Shown: one piece after another, positions 36,442 through 52,000 of the stretch | Layout of the letters: every line of letters starts with the position of its first letter | Numbering within the stretch: position 1 is the first letter of the stretch | NCBI GenBank assembly: GCA_905331475.1 | Contig: CAJNYU010002424.1 | Span: 186,001 to 250,000 of the forward strand | Direction: 5' to 3' | From: Rotaria socialis | Lineage: Eukaryota; Rotifera; Eurotatoria; Philodinida; Philodinidae | Length of the DNA stretch: 64,000 bases | Notes under the pieces: generated by a model | Databases searched by the model: none | The model's input: only the letters and a program-made list of their open reading frames with translations | What the model was told of the DNA's origin: nothing | Program-made: the position numbers and the translations under genes

Positions 36442-38295
36442 CACAAATAGATTCCAGTATTCTACATAATCACAATAAACTTCCTCAAAACTCACTAGTA
36501 CCAATCAAAATCTATTCAATATTACCAACCCAACAGGGAAAATATACGAATTAGTACAGCTTCACCGAACATTATGTTGGTCAATTCCAACTACGCCTAA
36601 TAAAAATCTTGGCCGAAAAATATCGAATTAAATTTTATCCATTCTAGAATATAGAATTTTATCCTAACTAACTACTTCAAAAGTGACTTGATTAATTTAC
36701 CCCATCTAACTTGGTAACCATCTGAGTTGGTAACTCACACCCACACCCTCAATCTGGAATTTACCGAATATACAAATATGTAGGGTGAGAATGTGAATAA
36801 TTTGAAAAAAGCGCTCTGATATCCTCAGTATCCCTATTTATTTCTCTCCAAGCCGAAAGGGAAAAGCCAGCTGATTTCCACCGATATTCCTTACAAGAAA
36901 AGAGGAATTAAAGTTTACTCAATGACACACTCTGCACCTTGTAATTTATGTCTCTTCCTTTTAAATGATGTCATGTTAATAAAATGAAATATTTGTTTAT
37001 TAAGTAAGAACACGCTTCGGAGTCCTACTGCCTTCTTCTTGAGCTCAGTATGTCAAAAGATAAAATAAAATGGAAACTTTTCTTTTTCTATTTGCACATC
37101 TACCTACAGATTTTTCTTTTTGATTTTCTAATAGAGTAGCGGAATATGAAAACATATTTATTAAACCGTTTAGGATTACAATTTTGTCTTTCTACTCCAC
37201 TATTAGAAAAAGATGAAGGCAGTAGCACTACGAAAAATTGTCTTTATTAATAAATAAAATTTTCATCTAATTAACATTAAATTATTTAAAAGGAAGAAAC
37301 ACAAATTTTAAACCGCATTTACTGTGACCGTCATCAGCTCTCACAATTGATGACTATGCTGTATCTGCATTTGTGTAGAAAGTTCTGTCACCAATCACAC
37401 AAAAGGTTTATTCGACTTGAGTCGTCTTGATGGAACAGTTCAGTTTTGCTTTCGATCTGTATGAGAAACCCTATTCGTGATGTACTGACTCGATCATTGC
37501 TTTACTTTGGTCTTACAGGATAGAAACTCATTTCATTTATTCGCTGGGACCTTGACGTATACATAAAAAGTTAATTGAACTGAGAAATTGATGATGAACT
37601 TAAACATTTTTACGATAAACTAAGCGTTACTCTTTAAACATAAAGTATTGCTCAAAAGCAGAAATGTTCAAAACTGAATTCAGATTTTTGAAACAAAAAT
37701 ATCTTTGAAAAATGCAAAATGCTCGTGCAGCGAAGGAAGAAAGTTTTCTCCTTTAGCCAGTGTCAATATTTTTGCGAATCAAAACAAGAAAATTCATGCC
37801 CGGTTAAACACTGAATATTCAAACAACTATAAAATATTTTATATTGATATGATCGAGGTTGTTTTAGCTGTGTTTCTTCTGGTTTGAATAAAACTAGAAA
37901 TGAATTATTTCCTGTCACTTGAATCGACGGAAGAGAAGAAAATATTCATCGAAGCGAAAACCTACTCGTCGAGCAATTTCCGTGGAAAAATAAAATATTT
38001 AACGAATAAATTCATTCACCGATAGCTGTATTTCAGCATCCTTCATCTTTTGGATGCCTAACGAAGTATAACAATAGTTTGTATAATGTGCAGAGAAGAA
38101 TTTCTTATTATGAGAACATAACAATAATGCTACTGAAATCGATCGTTCTCGCAGTTACTTAAAAAACACTTTACACATCCACAGATATCCGTAAACATTC
38201 AAAAACATTGATTTTGCACTGCGCATCCCCTTCAGGCTTTGAATTATTTACGCTGATATGCGAACTTTTATAGACATCTATGTCTACCACAGTAG

Positions 38296-38383
38296 TGTCA
38301 AACTTGAAACTTGAATTCAATTGAAAATTTAAAAAGTTGAAAATTGAAATTTTCAATTGAATTCACGTTTCAAGAGTTTGACA
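38296..38383. repeat. Short imperfect inverted repeat
   Basis: Arms begin TGTCAAACT and end AGTTTGACA. They match over about 35 bases with a two-base indel and one mismatch, around a spacer of roughly 16 bases. No target duplication is visible, so its origin (small MITE or hairpin) is unresolved. Confidence 0.7.
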
Positions 38384-38653
38384 TATATGGTTTACCATCA
38401 TATTTTGTTAATAGTGGAAGACACAACATATTAAGAAATGATATTTTTAATAATTCTCGAATTACTCCCAGTGTTTCATCGATGTTTGATAATCTCGTCG
38501 GATTGTCATGTAATAAATTAATTTGAAATTTATTACTAGGGATGCAACAATACCATTTGGAGACACATAAAAATTCCCAATTTTCATTTGTAGAAAGTAA
38601 AATAAATATTCCGCAAGTCATTTCTACAATGCAAATGTTTCGGTTTGTCTAGT

Positions 38654-38806
38654 TCATGAGTTGTGTGCGTTCGAGTGATTAACATGGCTGTAATCGCTGG
38701 AGTGCATATTGGCATTAGTGTGTTGCATTTCTGTGCAGTCGTTGTGAATAAAAATATGCATCACAAATAAAAGTAAAACTAAACGTAGCTTCATCAACAT
38801 AAACAT
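38654..38806 (-). CDS. Possible small secreted peptide (very tentative)
   Basis: From the ATG at 38806 the frame reads MLMKLRLVLLLFVMHIFI, a signal-like start, then an Asn/His/Ser-rich tail to a stop at 38654 (50 residues). The frame is open upstream to 38848. No homologue is recognised, and in AT-rich DNA a frame of this size can be chance. Confidence 0.2.
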   Translation of the reverse strand: MFMLMKLRLVLLLFVMHIFIHNDCTEMQHTNANMHSSDYSHVNHSNAHNS

Positions 38807-39294
38807 CCTAGGGCAACATACGCAAAATGTTTTTACCATTGAAAACATATTCTCTCATGCAAACTGAAAGGCTCCATTCGATCACTGTATAAACAGAATA
38901 GCAAAGAAATTTCCCGAAAAACTTTATTAAGAAATAGATGATTCAGATTCTAAATATCTCACAACTCAAATATCTTGTTGCAACCATGTCAAAAAAAGAT
39001 GTGAGTTACAACTTTGTATTGCGGATGCTGATAGCTTTAATGTGAATGCCGAATAGTATCAGCTAACAAAATGAACATGTTCATTGTTAGTATTAAATAT
39101 GCATTAAACAAATATCATTTTTATTCCTAAAATTTTATTTCATTGTAAAACGTTTTTTTTTGTTTTGCTTTTTTTATCATTACATGGTTAATAAAACAAA
39201 AATCATTCGAAAGATAAAATGGAAAATTTAAGCTGTATTTTGATATAACAAATAGATATATTTATATACATGATAGAAAAAGCAAAAATGATTA

Positions 39295-40015
39295 TTATGC
39301 ATCGCTACTGCTGCTGCTGCGTACAACTAAATTAGCTTTATCATGATCAGTTTCTTTGCTTTGAGGATCGAAATGTACTTGCCGACGAGGAGGAGATGTT
39401 GGAGCACCTTTTGTTAAGTAAAAACAAAAAAAAAGAGAATTTAAATAAAATTTGTTTTTTAAATATGAACCTTTTCGAGTTGGTTTTGATGGAGGTGGAT
39501 ACGTTTCGATGTTTAATTTAGCCGGTTCACTCGGCGATGCTGACACTTGAGCTGGTTGATTTGATGCGGTAGCAGAAAACATTGGATTAGCGAATACTGG
39601 TGGTGATTCCTATGAAAAAAAAATCGTTCAGGCGCAACAGTAAAATTTATTTGTTACTTACTATTGTTGACATATCTCTTGCTGCTGATGATTGTGAACG
39701 TTGAAATCGAACTATATTTATATTTGTTGAACGTGTAATAAAATTACGTATGTTATTCATTGTTGTTCGGACGCCTGTTGGCAACTGTATATTTGAAATC
39801 GATTGTAGTCTAAGTATAAAGTGAACATAGAGTATGCACGAATGTCGACTAAGAGATTTTATCAGCTTACTTTCCTTTACGTTTCAATTGAATTAAACCA
39901 AAAGTAAGAAGACTAATCAATAATAAGCCAACAACTACAGCAATAACAATTCCGAATTTATGCCCAGTTAGTATTGAAGGTTCAGAACGTGTATCACAAT
40001 TTGTACCTTTATAAC
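39295..40015 (-). other. LRP2: LRP2 membrane helix and cytoplasmic tail
   Basis: Exons 39871-40015, 39662-39809, 39471-39609 and 39295-39407. The helix is [19 protein letters not shown], then basic QLKRKGK. The tail has FANPMF, an NPxY-like endocytosis motif with Phe for Tyr, Pro-rich SH3-type stretches ([16 protein letters not shown]) and a C terminus with [10 protein letters not shown], resembling the end of vertebrate megalin (TANLV). Confidence 0.9.
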
Positions 40016-43000
40016 CTTAAATGAGATTTTATTATTTATTTTAATAAACTTGCAATAATCATTTTACTTACCGGGCAAGCAAACACAACCCGTTAATTGA
40101 CTGTGAGAATTTTCATCAACATGATAAACACATTTACCATGCAAACAATTACATTGTACAACATTTTCACGTGCAGCAACAATTGCTTTAAGAAAACAAA
40201 TTTATATTTCAAATCGAATTTTTTAAAACTTATTTTTCTATTATCGATACTTACGAGCATTACATGTTCGAGTATCTTGTTGAATTGTTGTATTGAATGG
40301 ACAGATGCATTCATATTGGCTCATCGGTTTTAGCACACATAAATGTGAGCAATTTGCTGTTGCACATGGATTTGGTCCTAAAAACAAGAATATTTGTTAT
40401 TGATTCGTTTTTGATCTTAATTAATTTTCTTTTTAAACCTGATTGAATTTGTTTTAACGGATGATAAATTCTTACGAATAAGGGTGACTCTAATTTATCA
40501 AGAACAAGTGTTGAAATTCCACGTCCAAATTTTTCAATCATATAAAGTGAACGATTATCACGATGAATCCAATATAGATGACTTCCAAATATATCTAATG
40601 AATGTGGTGCATGGATTCCAATATGTGCTATAACAATGCGATCTGTGCCATCGTAATTCATCGATTCTATTGATTCTTTCTTTTCGTCTGTCCAATAAAC
40701 ACGATAATTATGATAGAAATCAATAACTAAATCAGTTGGATATATTATATCCGTATCGACCAATATGGTACGATTTTCACCATTCATATAAGCTGACTCA
40801 ATAGCAACGCCATGCTGATTAGAATCTCCAATATACGTAGTTTCATAATTAATGAAGTAGATGATTCCAAGTATTGGATTAACTGTAACAACCCATGGTG
40901 ATTCAATGTTAGTAATTAATTTTGCTGCATAACGTCCATCATTTTTCGAAACCCATATACAGCCATGAACAACATCACTCAAATAAAGATTTTGACCTAT
41001 CCAATCAATAGATATACTACTGGGAATTATTGCATGATTAGTATCATCGTACGAAATTGATTGAGGATATGTTGTTGATATTGCACTTGGCGTAAGATGT
41101 GCACGAAAAACTTCTAATGCAGATTCATCAACCCAATAGAACATACGAGTATTGGTATCAATTGAAATAAAGCCAACCTCATGTTGATCTTCAACAAGAA
41201 CACCATAATGAGATGAATCCTCTACTGAATTTCGACGAAGACGACGAATTTCATCAGGTTCAGATATCAGAAGGTCAATTGTTTGATCTATGCGATTGAA
41301 AAAAAAACAGAAGATCTCTATAGGAAATAAGAACAATTGTTTGTAGATAAAATTTTTATATGTAGCTATGTCATTATTCATAGTACGATCATGTCTATGA
41401 ACCATTCACTAACTGTTTTTTTTTGTCTAAGATCTTTTAACTAAGCGTATCATTGAATATTTTATAAGTATTTCTGCAGATAGGCATTTTTTGAACTATT
41501 TAAATCTTTGCTTAGATTTCCTTCTGGATATTATGATTGAAGGAAACACTCAAGGATATTTAAAATCTTATCAAAAGTTTTACCTGCTGCGTGACAATCC
41601 GATCTATTTGTTCCACTTGGCTCAAATCCAGCCGCACATTCACATTGGTAACCACCTTTTGTATTGATACATATTTGTGAACAATAATTTAATGTAACAT
41701 TTTCGCATTCATTAATATCTTCACATTTCAATGATTCTTTATTAAATTTATAGCCTATATTACATGAACAAACAATTCCTCGTCCATTCGGTAAATCATG
41801 ACATCGTTGATCACAATGGCTTGTTTGATTAGCACATGTTAGTGTCGTATTGTGATGACACGATAATTCGTCGGATGCATCACCACAATCATCAACTAAA
41901 TAATTAAATTGCAATAAATCCATAGTTCGCTTTTTTGTTTTACTTTACTTTCATCACATAAATCTGTATATCGTATACACAGATTTGTATGAGTACAATG
42001 AAATTCTGAACATGCTAATGGTTGATTTTTTGATTGACATACGCCATGAATGTCTTCATCACTACCATCACCACAATTATCTTCATGATCACATACACGC
42101 CATCGATAGATACATCGGCCATTTGCACATCTGGAAAACAAAAAAATATTAATATAGCATCTGTGAGATTAAAATATCACACGCTATGTGCCCTCTATTG
42201 TTAAATATTTGGAGAATTGTCAACTAGAGTCTTTGTTACGAAATGCAGAATTCTTTCAAAAGAATTTATTGGATATGTGGGCTCTTCAAATTTTTATTTC
42301 TCGAGGGTACCACTCATTTTCGATCGTTTTTCACGAAAACAAGCTTAGTCAATTATCTTCTTATTTATGGAAATAAAAATTTAGTACCGAAAATGATTTG
42401 TTGAATTACAAGGTACTGTTCGACATAATTCAATTGTTTCATCACTAAAGAAAAAAACAAACGGATTATAAGATATTTCAATAGTGTTTCTTTTTTTCTT
42501 CTATTCATCACCTATTATCACGACAATCATTATCTAAAATGAAAATATTTCTCATAATTCAACAAGAAAACAATCAATGAAAGTTCTCACCTCCATCGCA
42601 AACCCAGTTGTTATTAATACAAAGTGTATTATTACAAGTGAAACGGTCTACTGGACAATGGCGACCATCTGGATAACGTGGTGGGCAGCCTGCTTCATCG
42701 GAACCATCTCTACATTGAGCGTAGCTATCACAACGACTTGTATTACTTATACAATGACCCGATGAACATTTAAACTTTCCATCCGGACATGGTCGAGCAA
42801 CTAAAATCATACTTATTTTATTGTCAATAGCGTATGTAAATTAAAAAAGAGATATCTTTTACCACAATTAGCATCTTCGTCCGATGTATCAGTTCCACCA
42901 CAATCATAATCGTGATCACAAACCCTAAAATTTAGAAAAAAATTGCTATAAAATTTGTGAAATTCTATTGAATATTATTTCCAAACCATCTTTTTGGTAT

Positions 43001-46000
43001 ACATCGACCATTATTACATCTAAATTCGTCTTCACTACATTCACGATAGACTTGAAAATTTGAAGAAAAAACATTAAAGCGAACCAGTAAAAATAAGGAA
43101 AACAGTTTTAAGTTACTCACCACATGTTTCTGGATTTTCGTCTGACCCATCACGGCAATTACTTTGATGATTACTTAATAAAATAAAAATTAGATATATA
43201 ACAGTAGTGATAATTGTTGATTAATATAAAGAAAGAAAACAGCAAAGCAGATAGAACGATATATTCCACTGAACAGTGAAATCTGACTTAAGGCCTTTTC
43301 TATCATTCGGGCTATGTCAGTGAGCATCTCGTTTGTTAACTTTGAAACAAGTAATTTCAAGAAACTCATGAATACCATCTCTCTTAATCAATTTTCATTT
43401 ATAAATGTGTGCACTCAAAATGAAAAGTCTAATATTTACCATCGAAAACTTCTTGGAATACATTGCCCACTATTACATCGGAAGTGGCTTGCATCATTAC
43501 ATGATGGACATTGATTAGGATTTTCATCGCTATTATCTCCACAATCATTAAAACCATTACAACGTGATGCATGTGAAATACATTTATATGAATTTGGACA
43601 GCGAACTTGATCATCACGGCAAGATCGATTACCTATAAGAAAACACATGCACAATTTTTCGGATAAAAAAATGAGTAAAAAACAAACTTACGGCAGAAAT
43701 AAGCATTTTCATCACTATTATCTCCACAATCATTATCTAAGTCACATTCATATGACGCAGGTATACATCGACCATTGTTACATGTAAATTGATGATGAGC
43801 ACATGTACGATTGCCACAATTTAATTCATCACTACCATCGGCACATTGTGGATGACCATCGCAACGAAATCTCTAGAAACACAAAAATAAAATAATTTTC
43901 TATTCTATTTTATTCGAGATTAGATTTTGGAAATAATAACCATTGGTAAACATAAACCAGAATTACATTGAAATGTTCCTGGCATACAACGACATTGACA
44001 GTTTTCTTCATCTAAATATTTGATTTTCTTTAAAAACAAAAAAAAAATAATGTTATCAACTTCTACCCGAATTATCACCACAATCATTCATTCCTGTGTG
44101 AGATAAGAAAAAAAAATGCCAAATAATTTCCACGATAAAAAATTTGTCCTACCATCACAAACATATGGCACCGGTGTGCAACTCTGATTTCGACATTGAA
44201 ATTGTTCAGATGGACATCTTCGTTGTGGACATGTACTTGGCTCATCAGATCCATCTTCACAATCGACGACTAACAAGCAAAAGTAGTTCTTTAAAGTTCA
44301 AAGAAAAGAAAAAGAAAATCAAGCCCATACTAACCTCCATTACATTTTGCTGTCCATGGAATACATCGTTCGTTTGGTGGACCACAACGATGCTGATTAC
44401 AACTACAATTTGATACACATGTACGATTGTTGCCAGCGTTAATAAATGAAAAATGTTCAGGACATGCACATGTATACGATTGATTTGTTGTTAGTAAACA
44501 CAAATGCGAACAACCACCATTATTGGTTCCACACGGATTTGGAACTTGAAAGAAAAAAATCAGAAGAAGATTTTACGCATCTATTTTCTTTTCTTTTGAT
44601 TATTATTGTTCTTTACCTTCTGGTTGCAATGATGGATGAACAATAGTAAGAGCCATGACTTCATTGATTGTATTTGGTAGTAGAATATGTTTATTTGAAC
44701 CATTCAATGCATTGGCACGAATTAATGAATGATTTGTAAAATCAGACCACACAGTATAACCATCAATAAATGCAACAGCAAGAGAATATGGTACATAATC
44801 ATGACCCAAAAATGCAATTTTACGGTCGCCACCATTATAATTACTGAACCTACCGAAGGCAAATCATAAAATAATATCATTTATATACAAATACAATAGA
44901 ATAGCATGTTCTATTTGTAATTAATTATCATTAGACAGAAAAATTATTTGTATTATGATTAAAAATAGGACCGTTCAATTAAACGAAAAAAACCTCTTCC
45001 AACACAGTGATTTTCGTGTTAAAATAAACATTCAGTGCACTCTTATTTATCTTGATGAGCTCAAAAACATCGGTATTGATTATTTCCCAAAAGTGACAAG
45101 TTGATCAATTTATAACTACCTCAATTATACTACGTTTATTATCTTCCGTTAGAATGAAGATGTGTCCAACAACTTTGAACCTCTACATGTCATTCATTTT
45201 ACGAAACTTCAACACTTGTCTAATTTATCTCATTGCAATCTTTGATAATAGAGATACATCATAGATTAGATTTTCGATTTTATGAAAATCTAAAAAAGAT
45301 CAACCTACTCTAATCGTTGTAAACGTCTATCAATCCAAAATATTCGGTTTGTAATAAGATCGATTGTTAAACCCAATGGTCCAGCTACATCTGTACTAAT
45401 AATTTTAACAAAATTACTGCCATCTAAATTAATTCTTCCGATATGTGGCTGACCCCAATCAGAATAAAACAAATAGCCAACTAATGGATCAATAGCAATA
45501 TAATTTGGCTGTGATAAATATCTTGAATCGAGTAATGTTATTCCAAAACGACCATCTAATTCACTAACACGAAGTTCCGGTGTACCAGTTAATTGATATA
45601 ATTTTCTACCAATCCAATCGACAGCTATTGCTCGTAGAAAACGCATTTGATTACCTTCTAAAACAACTGCTGATTGTGTTCCATTCAAATTCATTCGATA
45701 GATTTTATTAGCTACTCGATCACTGACATATATTTTTTGATCTTTCCAATCATATGTTATACTCGATAATTCCATAAAACCACGTGCAATAGTCGATTCA
45801 ACTTGTTCATCGATATCAATTGTACGAACATAATATTTATTTGTATAGAGTACATATGGAACAATGGTTCCTAAATAGAATAATGGCCAATGTTTTTCTC
45901 AGTTAAAAAAAAACACTAAAATTCATACGATTTGTTCGATAGCAACTACGTCCATCAAGACCTTTTTGATAGCCAGGTGCACATTTACACATATAGGAAC

Positions 46001-49000
46001 CTAGTAGTAAAAAAGACGAAGAAATAATGCAGATTTAAGTTGAAATCTATTATACCTGGTATATTCTCACATAGCTGTTGACAAACACTGGGTGTTTCTA
46101 TGCATTCATTGATATCTAGATATGAAATTAATTTTTTTTATTGCAATAACTATTTTGAAACTGATGTATACGCAGTACAAAAAATGGCTACAATAGATTG
46201 AAAACTGACATGAAGCTTAATGCGAACTAATTTAATTGATCGATCGAGATTATAAACAGGATTTTTCTAGTAGAAAATATTACTGAATGATAAACATATC
46301 TAGCAGGTGCCTTAAAGGTAAATTTAAACGGTTTGAACGACATAATGAAGAGAAACATGTAATTTGACAAACTAAAAATGGTGAATAATGAAAACATGCG
46401 CAAATTAACTTTAATTTATTCTAAACGAGCTCATATTCATAGGATAATGCTAAATTTTCCTCAAATAGTTAATATCAACTGGCTCAATTAATTGTTACTT
46501 GTTCTATTTTTAATTTACATTCGCAATGATATAATTTAACAATCGTATGAAAATCCATGGATCATTTGAGTTTATGCTGGATCTGTACTACACAACGAGA
46601 AAATACGTAAAACGACTTGTTGCTATGGTCTTTTTTTTGGGATCGATCTATGACCAATTTTATTGAATGCTCATCAGAGGCTTTGATTTGAACCGAGAGG
46701 TCAGATAATAGAATTTCAACGTAGATTTCACACTAGTGAAAGGCAAAACTATTTAAAAGACACATTGCTCTTTTGTCTATCTATCAAATTTTTCGATGCA
46801 TATCTAAAGTTACTTCAATAGTAACAAGAAGTAGTTCTCTCAAGATGAACCATGAAGAAAATTTCAATATCAAAACTAATTCTGGTCGAACCATTCAAAC
46901 ATCTTACCCCAACAATTTTTCTGATTCGACGCTAATTTATAACCACTTCGACATGTACATCGAAACGACGTCAATGTATTAACACAACCATGTTCACAGC
47001 CACTTAAAATTGATGAAGCACATTCGTTAACACCTATAATCATAAGAAATGCACATAATTGAATTTACCAAACAGACACCTAGATCATTATTATCTAACC
47101 ACAACTAGTTGGTTCATCACTTCCATCAGTACAATTGCTTACACCATTACAAACAACTTCATATGGTATACATTGTTTATTTCGACATTGAAATTGTCCA
47201 GCTGGGCATTGTTCTGTTTCACATAATGATGGTTTTTCATCTGAATTATCGTGACAATCATTACTAGAAAGTAAATCAGAGTATTAGCAGGTATTTTCAC
47301 TATCAAAACGCATGTATGAAAACTACGCACTATCCATTACATGTAGCTGCTCTGGGTACACATCGTCCATTTTCACAACGATATTCTGTACTTGAACAAT
47401 TTCGATATTGGGATTCTATTAAAAAAATGCAACAATCAAAATAAAACCCTAAAAGAATAATTCTTACGACATGATATAGGTTCATCTGATCCATCTCCTG
47501 AATAATCATGAGAATTATTTTAAATAAATAAAACAAAAGAGAAAATAAAACAAACAAACCGCAATCATTGTCATGATCTAAATGAAAAATTATAAGAACA
47601 AATAATTTCGGCAGAATATCACTTACCACAAACGTAAGAACGTGGTACACAAAGGCCATTAGCACATTGAAATCTAAATAGATAAAAGATTTTCAACTGT
47701 ATATGTATATATCTGTTTGATATCAATACATACTGATTTGATGAGCAATTACGCCTTGTACAATTAGCTTCATCTTCTCCACGCATACAATTTGCAATTC
47801 CATTACAAATAGCTGATCGGTCAAGACATCTTAAACGTGGATTATTTTTCAAACCTGATGCACAACGGAATTGTGTTGAGCTACAAGGGATTTCAGCTAC
47901 AAAACAAAAGACTCAAAATTATCTCAGAAGGATCATACACTAGAATACAAACCGCAATTATGTCGCTCATCTTCGTCACTGCCATCGCTATAGAGACAAA
48001 ACAAAATCACAAAGTTCTTTTCGAGAATAATTTCAATTATAATTGCATTTACCGGCAATCGTCAATACCATTACATCGTTGTTGTGGACTGATACATCGT
48101 CCATTATCACATTTCCAAAGACCAATCGGACATGTTCGATTTGATGCAAAACAATCAGATGGCTCATCAGTGCCATTCACACAGTCTCGTTGACCATCAC
48201 ATACCCAAGAATATGGGACACAGCGACCATTTCCACAACGAAATTCCGCTAAAGAAATTAGACGAATAAATTTTGCATGAACAAAATTTTTAACATATAC
48301 TTGTATTGCATTGAATACTGTGACAGAAAATAGAACTTTCATCACTGTTATCACCACAATCATTATCGCCATCTACTCAAAACAAGTAATTTATGTAAAG
48401 AAAATTTTATTTTCTTTCTATTTATCATACCGCATAGGTAGGTTTTTCGAATACATATATTATTATTTGGACATTTCATACTATTTGTTCCATTACAAAC
48501 GCGAGATGGACAACCCACTTCATCTGTTGCATTACCATCAAAACAATCATCATAACCTATTTTGAACATCAAACTTTTTATTTACTCAATTTTTTCTATT
48601 GATACGTACCATTGCAACGTTTAAAATTATCGATACAACGAAAATTGCGACATGTAAATTGTCCTTCTGGACATTGCGGATAGACACATGGTTGAAATGG
48701 ATTATTTTCATCGCTACCATCATTACAATCTTTATTAAATAAACAATTCTTTTTTTTATAAATAACAACATTCTCATAAAAAATGATCTCCAAAGATCAT
48801 TCAAATGTAACAACAAAGACTGTATATTAGTCAACTTCATATCTCATTAAATAAACTGACTTCTTTTTCTACTGAATTCTCCGAATATTAAGGAAATGAA
48901 TACTGAAAAATCTATATTTCTTAGGAACCACTCTAAACTTTTGTCTGATTTTGTTTACCTTGTTTTCGATCACATCGCTCAATATATGGAATACATCCAC

Positions 49001-52000
49001 CACTTAAACATCGATATTCAGTTGGCCGACAAGTATAGCGTGCTAAAATGATCCAAGATAAATGTGTTGTCCAAGAAAACACAAAATTTTCTCACAACAA
49101 AATCTTGTATCTTCATCTGAACCGTCAGAACAGTCGGATTGACTATCACACACTTTTCTTCGCGAAATACATTGACCATTTCGGCAAGTAAAATTAACTG
49201 ACGCACATGAGGATGATAATGCTAAAATGAATGCAGACGGTTTCATGTTCGTTTTTGTCTTTGCTTCATTTCTAAATTTTACTTACGAACACACATTCGT
49301 CGATCATTAACTAATTTTAATTGTTCCCCGCTTGGACAGGCGCATTCCACTTGATTTTCGCCTGATGTTTTACATATATGACTACAACCACCATTGCTTA
49401 CATTACATGGTGAAGAAGAACATTTTTGACGTTGATCCGATACAACATGAATGTCCATTGGACGATAAGGAAGTTCATTTTGCATTTCAACCATATTAGC
49501 ACCAGTATACTTTTCAGCACGATAGATACCACCTGGGGAAAAAATGACGAAGAAAATATTGTTAGAAAACGATTTTTTTTCCTCGACTACTTACGAAGAG
49601 ACCAATCAGTCCAATAAATATAATGTCCATGAACTGTTATCGCAAATGGATGAATAACTGTCGAAATAGTTTCTCTATTTGTACCATCCAATGATGCACG
49701 TTCAATACGATCGCTAAATATAAGATTTAGAATTTTTTTAAAACTCTCTTCCAGTAGCATTCAGTGGCAGATTAAAGAATTTTGTCGTGTGTCTACCAAG
49801 TAATTATCTCATGGTGAACTCTGTGCATTTTTCATAGTACATGTACTATGTGAAACAGTAATATGAAAGTATATTTTCAGTCAAATTTATGAATAATTTC
49901 CTTTTAAATTCAGTAAGAATATTTAATATACTACATTATTGACAATTTAAAGTCGAAACAGTAAAGACTATGCGTAGAACTTGCGCATGAAATATTTGCA
50001 ATGCAAAAGTTAAAGACAATATTTACTGTTTGAGAATCCTGCTTAAAATAGTCAAGAGTTACTGCTCTGAAAATATTTTCAATCCCAAAAAAACTAACTA
50101 GACAAGTTACTTACAACCATGCATCTGCCCAATAGATACGATCATCATCAAAATCAATTGTTAATCCATTTGGCCATCTTATATTTGTTGTAATAACATA
50201 TGTCACTTGTCTACCTGTTAATGTCGAACGACGAATTGATGGAAATACGCCAACATCTGACCAAAATAGTAATCTATATATAACAAAGTATAATATTACT
50301 CTATTTATTCAAAAGTTCAAAAACGTACCCTTTGCATGGATGAACCACAATTGCTCTTGGCTGTGAGCTAGAAGCTATAATTAGTTTTTCTGAACCATTA
50401 ATCCTTGAAGATATAATTCTTCCGTATCTTTCATCAGTCCAATATAAGCGATCCGACACCCAATCATATGATATACCCACAGGTTGTGAACGGCCTTGAT
50501 AATTGTTTTCAGTAAAGAAATAGAAAGTTTTAGATTCAATATTTTTATTTTACCAGTAACATTTGATTGTACTAATACTCGCGATTGTGGATTTGTATCA
50601 TCCATATCAAATGAAAATACATCTTGTGCACGAAGATCACTGAAAAGGCAAGCAAATAAAATGAATGAAACAATTAAAATCAAACGATAGATATTTATTT
50701 ACGTGTAAAATATTTTTTTATCCCTATAATCAAAATCAATGCCAACAACCATACTTAAATTTGTAATTGCACGCCATGGTGCACTCGTTAATGAACCATG
50801 CGGTTCCATGGACATTGAACGAATTTCTTTTTCCATTGCAACAAGTAAATATTCTTTCGGTGCTACGAAAAAAACAACCAGTGCATCATTAGAATTCATT
50901 ATTCATGGCAGCGTCAAAAACAAAATTCTTACGTGTGCAAGTACGCCGGTCAATACTTAATGTTCCATATGCACAAGCACATTGCGGTACACTTGTATCA
51001 GGCATAGCAAAACAAAGATCTTCACAAAAACGTTGTCGTACTGTTGATGTTTGACATGGTGATTCATAATTAGGTTGCTCATCGAATAGTGCCATACCAC
51101 CAACTTCATATGTTTTTAACGTTAATATTGATTCTAAACGTTGTGTCATATTACTAACTGTTTTATTTATACGCATTATCTTTAAAATAAATTATAAACG
51201 ATTATCAATTGTAAAATTTTTATTCATAAACGTTTTACCGATGAAAATGCTCGATCCATAATATATAAATCATTGTTTGCAATAAGTATACTAATTGCTT
51301 TTGGAATATTACGTGTAACTGTTCGACGATTTCTTCCATCCCATGAAATAACTTCAACAGTGTCACGTATTGAATCTGACCAATAAACATCATCAGTAAG
51401 ATAATCGATTGTTATTGATTCTGGTCGAATTATTTGTGATGTTACTAGATACGTAACATTTTCACCGTTCAAGAACGAACGACTAATGCGAACACGTGCA
51501 CCACGATCACACCAATAGAGAAATCTGTAAAGTAAGAAAATTGTTTATTTCGGTTTTCTTTTTTTTTCCTAAATTTAACCTTCGTTTTGGATTAACAGCA
51601 ATAGCGTAAATTGTTTCATTTTTTCCTTTTCGTAAAATTAATCGATGATCTGTACCAAGACGATTCACTTCTAGGTGACCGTATGAATTTGATACATAAG
51701 AAACATATAAATTTCCTGATATCCAGTCCAACGCGAGACCAAGAATAGCGTTTGCTTGAGATCCAACACTTATTCGTAAATAATTTGTGATATTCCATGT
51801 TCGATTACTTGTCCAAACTGCTCGACGAATCAAACGATTTGCATTTATCCAATATAATTCGCGATTCGAATATCGAACCGAAAGCATTTCCATGTTATTA
51901 CCTAAAAGAACACGTAGAGTTCGATGGAGAAACTACTCATTTAGGTATCATATTAATAAATTCATTTTTCTGAAGAGAAATACTAAAAATACGTAGTTTT

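Larger units (their letters stand above)
36386..39294. other. Intergenic region between glucosyltransferase and LRP2
   Basis: 2.9 kb of mostly AT-rich sequence. It holds the glucosyltransferase promoter, a small imperfect palindrome at 38296-38383, a possible small secreted-peptide ORF near 38654-38806 and the LRP2 3' flank (minus-strand AATAAA as TTTATT at 39134-39139). No larger gene is supported. Confidence 0.55.

Noticed and set aside
38370..38621. 83-residue minus-strand ORF
   Set aside because: It overlaps the palindrome end, has no recognisable domain, and is the size expected by chance in AT-rich DNA.
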